Positions 56,784 to 64,000 of a stretch of 64,000 nt of DNA are shown one piece after another. Location of the stretch: positions 64,920,323-64,984,322 of the forward strand of contig OY726560.1 of the NCBI GenBank assembly GCA_963383645.1. Reading direction: 5' to 3'. The notes beneath the pieces were generated by a model. The model saw only the letters and a program-made list of their open reading frames with translations, was not told the origin of the DNA and did not search any database. The translations under genes were made by a program, and so were the position numbers. Every line of letters begins with the position of its first letter. Positions within the stretch are counted from its first letter, which is position 1. Source of the DNA: Muscardinus avellanarius (Eukaryota; Chordata; Mammalia; Rodentia; Gliridae).

Positions 56784-56813
<30 letters not shown>
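56775..56813. repeat. (CA)n microsatellite at the LTR end
   Basis: About 19 pure CA units growing from the terminal 'taacaca' of the MaLR LTR, which hides its target duplication. Confidence 0.95.
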
Positions 56814-56815
<2 letters not shown>

Positions 56816-57912
56816 TTATTTCCAATTCCAAAATAAAGATATATATTCAGTGGTGTATGTTTCAAGTGGAAGAGAAAAAAAGTAAGAGCAGGATTTAGAA
56901 AATAGGCAGGAAACATTGTTTTAGGAAGGCAGGTATTTGGGACCTAATTAGAGTGCACAGCTTGCTCCATCCAAACCCAGAGAAACTAAAAGGAGTCTCA
57001 TTTTTGAGCAGCAGATCAGCTTCATGACCTGACATTTCCATTTGGTTCTCACTAATTCAATGTGATATAGAAATAAGTGTATTTGATTAATATATACTAG
57101 ATCATGGAAATGCAAAAACAGACAATGAAGTAGGGCTTCTCTTGATAAGTAGACATTTTTATTATAGGTTCTTAATTATTGAGTTACTATTTCACTGGAT
57201 ACTTGGAATTAGTCTATATAAATCACATTAAAGCAGAAAACTGGCCCAAGATGTGAATTCAGAGAACTTAAGGAGAAAGAGAGGAATTCTGAAAGCCAGT
57301 TAGTTAAGGTATAAATTCTGTGTAAATCACTTAAGACACTTCCAACCTCCTTCATCAGATTTCAATCATAAGCAAAAGAAAGAATGAGGAGGCCTGAGGA
57401 AATATTGCCCATTATTATCAATTCTATAAATATATTCAGCAAATATATATTTTCTCTTTCTGCCCCAAGTATACGACTTCAGGAACTAGAAAGAACAGTA
57501 ACTTAGACACAAATCTAAGGTTCTACTAAACCTCACATTCTAGGAAATGAAATATAGTAAACAAAATCACAGGCAGGAAAGTTTCTACATGTTATGAAAA
57601 TAAAACTAAATGTGATAAGCTGGGAAGGGGCTCCTTCAAGTAGGGAGGTTTGTGATGAGCTCTTAAGAACAAAATTTAGGACTGAGACTTGACCCAGAAA
57701 CTTTTACACTGAGGCATATTGGAACATGCCTGACTTTGATGGTTTAAAAATTCCATAAAAATTAGCATTAACAAAACAAAAACCTCTGTGCATGTGACTA
57801 TTAACACACATGATGTTAAATCTGACTTCATTTTAGTGTTAGCTTGCACTCTCCACAAACATACAGCTTGCACAAACAAAATCCCATTTTAATTTTAATT
57901 TTTTTAATTTTT
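56814..57912. other. Unassigned AT-rich sequence
   Basis: Nothing recognised. Confidence 0.5.
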
Positions 57913-58107
57913 TTTTGTGGTGGTATTGGGGGTGGAACCCAAGGGCTTTCTACCTTTGGGCTATACTCCCAGACTTATATTTTATTTGAAAAGAGGGTCT
58001 CATTAGGTTGCTGAGAGCCTCACCTCACTAAGTAGCTGAGGCTGGCTTTGAACCTGTGCGATCCTCCTGTCAGCATCCCAGTGCAAGTATCCGCCACCAC
58101 TCCCAGC
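57913..58107 (-). mobile_element. B1-ID SINE, intermediate type
   Basis: Reversed: 'gggtggaacccaagggcttt', 'gctatactcccagactta', ending 'accactcccagc'. Flanks 'cccattttaatttt' and 'tccattttgatttt' suggest a diverged TSD. Confidence 0.88.
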
Positions 58108-58138
58108 TCCATTTTGATTTTTAAATCATGTATTACTA

Positions 58139-58345
58139 GCCCTGTGGGCGTGGTGGCGCACGCTTGTAATCCCAATACTTGGGAGGCCGAGACAGGAGGA
58201 TCACGCTGGTTCTAAGCCAGACTCAGCTGCTGTGTGAGACTCTCCGCAACTTAGTGAGAGCCTGTTCCCAAATAAAATATAAAATAGGTCTGGGAATGTA
58301 GCCCAGAGGTAGAAAACCCCTAGATTCCATCCCCAGCACCACAAA
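58139..58345 (+). mobile_element. B1-ID SINE, type C
   Basis: 'gggcgtggtggcgcacgct' to 'aggtctgggaatgtagccc' and 'tagattccatccccagcacc'. Full-length middle with type A-like right-half start. Confidence 0.9.
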
Positions 58346-58807
58346 ATCAATCAATTGATCTAATTTTATAACTATTCTAAGTAGAAGATTACATGGGCAA
58401 GCTACAGATGATGTCAGTAAAGTTCCCTACTTAATTTCAACAAAATGATGAATTGAAAAAATCCTTTAATTTAAAATATTAGAGAGAACAAGTGTCAGTG
58501 TCTCTTCAGATAGCTCAGAGAAGCTTTTTCCCCTGGTCAGTAGGTAGCCTGAGGTTCCATGAATTTGGAATAGTTAATAATTGGGGTACTCTTTATACAG
58601 GTCTATGACATTTCAAAGGCAATACATTATTTTTTGAGTGGCTTAAAGTTTAAGTTTAAAGTTGTCTTTTTTTCACCAACTTTAAAAACTTAGCTAAGCA
58701 AATTATGATTCTTGTGGCTGTGAGCTCATACACTTTCTGAGGATAAATCTACTTATCTGACTTTCTTTCTTCATCTATTCATTCCAGTCAGAAAAAAATT
58801 GTGCTCT
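58346..58807. other. Unassigned sequence
   Basis: Nothing recognised. Confidence 0.5.
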
Positions 58808-59029
58808 TGCCAGATATGGTGGTGCATGCCTGTAATCTCAGTACTTGGGAGTTTGAAACAGGAAGATTACAGGTTCAAGGACAGCCTCGACAACTTGGTG
58901 AGATCTTAACAACCTAGTTAGATCTCGTTTCATAAAAAAGTAATTAAAAGGGCTAGGGGTGTAACTAAGAGGTAAAATGCCCATAGGCTCAACCTCCATT
59001 ACCATAATAAATATATAAATAAATAAATG
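58808..59029 (+). mobile_element. Old B1-ID SINE with (AAAT)n tail
   Basis: 'gccagatatggtggtgcatg' to 'aggtaaaatgcccataggct', tail of AAAT units. Confidence 0.88.
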
Positions 59030-59259
59030 AAAAGTGTGCCTTCATTTGAGCAAAGCAAAGCTAATTTATAAGTTTAGAGAGTCTTTTTCATTTTTTACTT
59101 CATTCAGTTTTTAAAACTTGCCAAATTTTATGGTACAGCTAGATAGTAAAGCTTAAAGTCTACAATACGTACTTTACCACTTTACTATTTCTCAGTGATT
59201 CTCCCAAACACTCCTGTCTTCCCTGGTCTGGTCTCTCATGGGACAGAAGCATTTTGGCT

Positions 59260-59420
59260 AAGAGCCCATTCTATCTAAACAATGCCTGTGTGTTTATTAA
59301 AATGCAGATCCTAGGCTCCATCATGGACCAAAATAAACTAGAAACTCATGAAATGATGCCCAAAAATCTGTATTCTTGTAATCACACAAGAGAAGGCCCC
59401 TTTACCAAATCCTCTTTCCA
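59260..59420 (+). mobile_element. MER5A-like hAT-Charlie fragment
   Basis: 'tgtttattaaaatgcagatc' and 'ctaggctccatcatggacca' fit MER5A, followed by 'aaaaatctgtattcttgtaa'. Ends not seen. Confidence 0.55.
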
Positions 59421-59721
59421 GGTTACAGAGCAAGGAAGACTGGGGACTGGCATCTGCTCAGTGCCAGTTTCGTGTTTTACTCTGTGGTCTCATTTGGTTA
59501 TTAAATAATGCAGTCAGATGGGGAGTATTCACTTAACAGCAGAAGATCAAGTTTTTAAGTTAAAACCTTTTTTATATTCATAGGATTACGAGGGAAGAGT
59601 TAGGATTTGAGTCCAAATCCTATCTGACACTACATATTATATATTGACCCTTCAGAAGAAGACTAAACCCCCCAATGGCAGGATCTAACATAAAGAAATG
59701 ATGCATATATATGGTTTGTCT

Positions 59722-59902
59722 TTGTGGTAGTGGAAATCAGAAGTATTCTACTTCTGAACCACACACCCAGCTCTATTTTATTTTTTATTTTGCAACATGG
59801 TCTCACTAATTTTCAGAGGGTCTCACTAAGTCTCTGAGACCTGCAAATCCTGTTTTAGCTTCCCAAGTACTGAGATTACAAGCATTTACCACCACAGTGG
59901 GT
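59722..59902 (-). mobile_element. Old B1-ID SINE
   Basis: Reversed: 'gtattctacttctgaaccac' to 'gcatttaccaccacagtg'. Strongly diverged. Confidence 0.83.
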
Positions 59903-60000
59903 TTATATAAACATTAAATATATATTTTAAAGTAAAAGGTATTTCCTTCCTATTTGGCACTTAATCAGTAGTTCATACATCTATTTGTTGTATCCAACAA

Positions 60001-60640
60001 ACAGTGCCGGGTGAAGAGACTGCGATGTTATCAGAAATAAGAGCTGCTTTCCACAGCTTTTACGTTACATACTTTTAATAAGAACAACTAAGGTTGCGTC
60101 AGCGTGTGACTAGCTACGTCTCCTCATTCTTCCTCGCATACAGGCAGGCAGCGTTTCTACGGAGAATCCACTGCCATCTGACTAAAATTAGATCATCCAC
60201 ATTTACGCTTTGAGTTGGTGTCATTATCTCAGCTGCAGTGTAGGAGTTTAAACCCATAATCTCTGCATATTGAGAATAGATAAGACCTGTGCTGAATAAC
60301 CCCAAGAGCTTGCGAAACTCGCTTTCCACGTTGCTTCACTCTGGTGATGAATTTTAAATGTGGACCCTTCTGAGTTTCTAGCAAAGAAAAGGAATGTCTG
60401 TCTGCTAACTGAATGCCCAGTGTACCAATGGAGAGCAACTAGTAAATCCACCACTGAACCACATTCAGGGTTTGCAATGCAAACGAGGGAGGTGTGGGTA
60501 CTGTTACTGATGTCCCTGCATGGCGAGGGCAGGCTGCAATGAGTGAGTTTGCTTCAGAGAACACAGCTTAGACCGAGGAATGACATTCCGCCAGCTGGGC
60601 ACACGCTACAGATGGTCACGTCTCAATACACAGCAAGACA
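60001..60640. other. CpG-retaining non-repeat block
   Basis: I count 19 CpGs in about 630 bp, against roughly 3-4 in the next 630 bp. No transposon signature and no coding frame with a domain. 'tgcgtcagcgtgtgac' at 60096 contains a CRE/AP-1-like word. It could be a conserved or weakly methylated regulatory element, or old GC-richer DNA. Confidence 0.4.
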
Positions 60641-62129
60641 CTGATTCACTGTAAGAGGGATTCTATTCTTCTGTGCTTTCTAAGTTGAATGCAGCAAAAA
60701 CATGGGACTATTAGAAATATTTTTATAGCTACATAACACAAATTGTGATAGTCGGTCAATGGCTCGATATATATTGGATAACAGTGTGAAGAGTATTTAA
60801 AATATTATTTGGGGGGAATATAAATTGATAGTTATCCTAGACATACTAGCAGATTCCCTAAGGATCTGCATAAGCCAAATGTGATAGACATTTTTGCTTG
60901 TTGTTTATTTGCTATGATCAAGTTCAGCTGGAAGACAACTACTTGTTCAAAATTTGCTGTTTTCATTTAATTTTCACTTTATCTTTCTAAATTCAGATTC
61001 ACTCTCTTTGACCAACGTGTAGAAAACAGTATAATAATACAGTAAGGCAGAAAGAAATTAGTCCATATGTAACTATGGAGCAGCCCTTGATTCATTCTTA
61101 TTCCATTTTCTTTTATTCCACATTTATTTGTGAGCTCATACACACACATGTGTGTGTGTAAATAAAATAATGTTAACTTCAACATTTATTTCATCCTATC
61201 TTCTAACAAGGCCATCATGTTTAGTTTTCAAGAAAAGTGTTAGAAACAGAGAATCTACTCTGAAATCTACTGAAAAGAACATTCTAGCTTACTTTTTCAC
61301 GTTGCACTATATATAAAAAAATCATTCTTAGCAAGTTAAAACTTGAACACCCTTAGTAATTCTAAGGACTAAATCACATTTGCCTCAGGAAAAATAAATT
61401 CATTCAGGACCATTTGGACTCAAGCTCATCCCACCTCAGGTGAGCCCAAGGCAACTGTTTCTATTTATCTGCTTCTAGACTTTGACCCTAATGTCTAGGT
61501 TCCTGATACTGCTTTCAAGTGTGGGGCTATACTACAAAGACTTGAATCAAAACCATATTTTGGAGGGAGGGCAGGTTTGTAACTCCCAAAGCACCTTTCA
61601 TGATGTAATTTCCTTAAAAGAGGTGAGAAAGTGAAGGGTAAAAAAAGGAGGGCAAAATGTTAACAAAGAACTGGACGTGGTTTTCTAATTCCAGAAATTC
61701 ACCAGCAAGTCTTCGATTAGATTTTTTTATGTTTCTCAAAATTGTGTTGCTTGTGCTTATGTTTACTGAAGGCTGAACATAACAAGTTTTTAGTCCCTCG
61801 TGGGCAGGTTTAGTTTCATCCTTCACTAAGAATCTAGTATCACTGAATCCTTCAAACTTAGAACAATAAATAAATTTGCATTTATTAGGGAATTAAGTTG
61901 AACTGGGGCCATAGTGAGGCTTATAATGTTAATGCTTAATGTTGTTACATTGCTATGAATTGAGAAAAGTCACAGAATTCATTAATTGTGAATGTCCAGT
62001 AAAATACTGGTGACAGTATTTCATGAGATATACTGCTTGAGAGTACCTGACATTTGCATAGAGTTTTGAAGGTTTCAATGCACTATTTTATTTGAATTCA
62101 ATAATAAGTGAGTGGACTTTTTTTTAACT
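60641..62129. other. Unassigned AT-rich sequence
   Basis: About 1.5 kb with no recognised transposon. The only patterned spot is an 18-bp palindrome of (AC)n joined to (GT)n centred near 61149. Confidence 0.5.
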
Positions 62130-62290
62130 TTAACTAATAGTTAACATTTAATGAAGTCCTAATATGCTTTAGGCACAAATCTTAACTAATTAATACCTGT
62201 TTGATCCTTATCACAATCCTACTGTACCCATTTGTAAATGAGGAAAGTGAGAGTCACAATATTAAACTCATAGGTGGTTAAAACAACTGG
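62130..62290 (+). mobile_element. MIR SINE
   Basis: 'tttgatccttatcacaatcc', 'acccatttgtaaatgagga' and 'actcataggtggttaaaaca' in MIR order. Confidence 0.75.
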
Positions 62291-62480
62291 GGAGATGGAG
62301 GCAGATGCATATATGGGACTTTAAAGTGCCAGGGTCACAAAACCCCATGAGGTGCAACCTTCTAATCCCATGGTATAATCCCTGTGTATATAAAGTAATA
62401 CCATCCGCATTTAAGAGACTTGTTTAGGTTATTTTTATATAACATATCATTTGTGAAAGATATTGGCAAAATTAATACAG

Positions 62481-62481
<1 letters not shown>

Positions 62482-62527
<46 letters not shown>

Positions 62528-62700
62528 TTGTGGTGCTGGGGTTCCTGGAAGCCCTTCTACCTCCGGGCTACACTCCTAGACCTATTTTATATTTTGAAAC
62601 AGGGTCTCGTAAGCCAGCGCGACTGGCTTCGAACCTGCACGATCCTCCTGTCTCCGCCTCCCAAGCTCGGGGATTACAAGCGTGCGCCACCACGCCCGGC
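62482..62700 (-). mobile_element. B1-ID SINE, type A, young, (TTTA)n tail
   Basis: (TTTA)n at 62482-62529, then 'gtggtgctggggttcctgg' to 'gcgccaccacgcccggc', CpG-rich. The TSD 'aatacagttatttatt' starts at 62474 and recurs with one change at 62701-62716. Confidence 0.95.
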
Positions 62701-62716
62701 AATACAGCTATTTATT

Positions 62717-63343
62717 TTGAAATGGCAATTAGCTTTAATAATGATGTCTTAATATCTCTCATGTGTGTTCTTGTTGGGAATCTATGAGCCAATACAGATA
62801 CTAATAATATTGAAATCTTTGTTTTAGGACTTAAACTCCCATCCTTTTGTTTTTAGTGCTCCTCACTCCCTATCATATTTCAGGATTCATGAGTTTAAAG
62901 TAATCTTAACATAGGCCTTTTCATTCCTTGACTGAGCATACCTGCTGTTAGTCAGTATCAGTGATAAAGGCTGTATTCTGAAGGTGGTCCCTCAACCCAA
63001 GGTCAGGCTTGCAAAGTCATTACTAACTGGAGACAAAATCATTTTTCTTAAACATATGGTCTCATTGGGTTTGATCTGAATCATCCTTTAACACTTCATA
63101 AGATAAGCTGCCTGCTTCATTCTTACATGTTTTTAGTTACCCAAATTATTTATGTTATGTCAACATATTCTGAATTTACTCAATGTAATCGTTTATTTGT
63201 CTTGATTTCCCCTTAGAATGATTCCCTTTTTAGTACTGACATCTTAATTCATTGCCTACACTTTTAGACGGGGCTAATAATGGGCCATACATCATCATAT
63301 TAGTTTTATGGATTAATGAGATTATATACTTTTAAAATACTTA
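62717..63343. other. Unassigned AT-rich sequence
   Basis: Nothing recognised. Confidence 0.5.
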
Positions 63344-63545
63344 AGTCAGGTATGGTAGCACACTCTCATAATCCCAGTATTTGAGAAGCTGAGACAGGAG
63401 GATGCAGGTTCTCAGCCAGCCTCAGCTACTTAGTGAGGCCCTCCGCAACTTAGTGAGATCCTGTTTAAAAATTAAGAAAAAAAATAGGGAGGTGTAGCTC
63501 AGAGGTAGAATTCCCCTGGGTTCAATCACCAATACTGAAAAAAAA
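63344..63545 (+). mobile_element. B1-ID SINE, type B
   Basis: 'tcaggtatggtagcacac' to 'gaggtgtagctcagaggtag' and 'ccctgggttcaatcacc'. Its ID half keeps the ancestral A box 'gtagctcagaggtag'. Confidence 0.9.
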
Positions 63546-64000
63546 TTAGAACAGTGCCTTCTGTATAGAAAATATTGTCTAATTATTGGTTGGTAATATT
63601 ATTCATATCTTTACTGCATACCTAATTAGGGATCAAATCCTTATCTTTTATTAGACTTGCTTTGTCTCAGGAGGAGATAAATTGTATACCCAGCTTTTAA
63701 AAAGCATTATTTGGTGAACATAAGAAAAATTTAGAAATAAATCACTGCAACATCACAAAATAAATTGCTTACAAGTCTAGATTGTGTTTTAAACATTTCC
63801 CCTTACTCCATGAGTCTAGTTTGTATGCACATCAGTTGAAGAAAGAAACCCCACTGACTTAAGTAGGAAGACTAGAACGGTAAGCCCTTGATGCTGGGGG
63901 ATTATTTTTTAGTACAACGTCTGCTTTTCAAGAGATTCGTTTGAAGTACTTTAAGAGCCATTATCTTTTCTCTTCTCTCCGCGACTCCCTGCTCCAATCC
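63546..64000. other. Unassigned sequence to the window end
   Basis: Nothing recognised. The last 60 bases are pyrimidine-rich. Confidence 0.5.

Noticed and set aside
61139..61158. 18-bp (AC)n(GT)n palindrome
   Set aside because: Two short dinucleotide runs meeting head to head are common by chance in microsatellite-rich DNA. No other pattern surrounds it.

Overview
This is AT-rich mammalian nuclear DNA with no gene that I can recognise. No exon chain, no reading frame with a recognisable cellular protein, and no rRNA, tRNA or CRISPR array was found. The organism is a rodent of the squirrel-related clade (Sciuridae, Aplodontiidae and relatives). The main evidence is about 38 copies of a dimeric SINE with a B1 (7SL-derived) left half and an ID (tRNA-derived) right half, the B1-dID/MEN type of that clade. 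The youngest copies do not match the ground-squirrel SINEs I remember, so a lineage other than marmots and ground squirrels is plausible. This is an inference from repeats only.

The window is layered transposon sediment in otherwise unassigned sequence. The oldest layer is mammal-wide: MIR, L2, MER5A-like and other hAT elements, MaLR/ERVL solo LTRs, an old antisense L1, and one ~1.3 kb ancient repeat spread over 14785-17000. Over it lie L1 3' ends, mostly 5'-truncated, of at least two 3'UTR lineages. The only protein similarity in the window is the C-terminal ORF2p remnant in these L1 copies. The top layer is the SINEs, many with exact 13-16 bp target-site duplications (TSDs). They fall into three types: B (right half near 'gcccctgggttcc'), C (intermediate) and A (short remodelled middle, 3' end 'ggaaccccagtaccacc'). 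A looks youngest because it keeps many CpGs.

Layout: 1-9900 mixed SINE, L1, L2 and microsatellites; 9916-10886 locally duplicated AT-rich DNA; 13100-19250 dense nested repeats; 20000-24900 L1 and SINE nests; 25000-35200 mostly unassigned with scattered SINE and MIR; 35255-35372 an exact 59-bp tandem duplication with TAATCC palindromes; 36000-43500 LTR, L1 and hAT nests plus an L1-SINE junction; 47897-48539 an inverted (twin-primed) L1; 49000-57000 LTRs and long unassigned DNA; 60001-60640 a non-repeat block that keeps CpGs; SINEs to the end.

The most useful second looks are the three diverged ~255-bp units at 9916, the exact duplication at 35255, the twin-primed L1 with a probable short 3' transduction, the L1-SINE fusion at 43050, and the SINE subfamily series. 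Repeat boundaries were read by eye and are good to about 10-20 bp unless a TSD is given.
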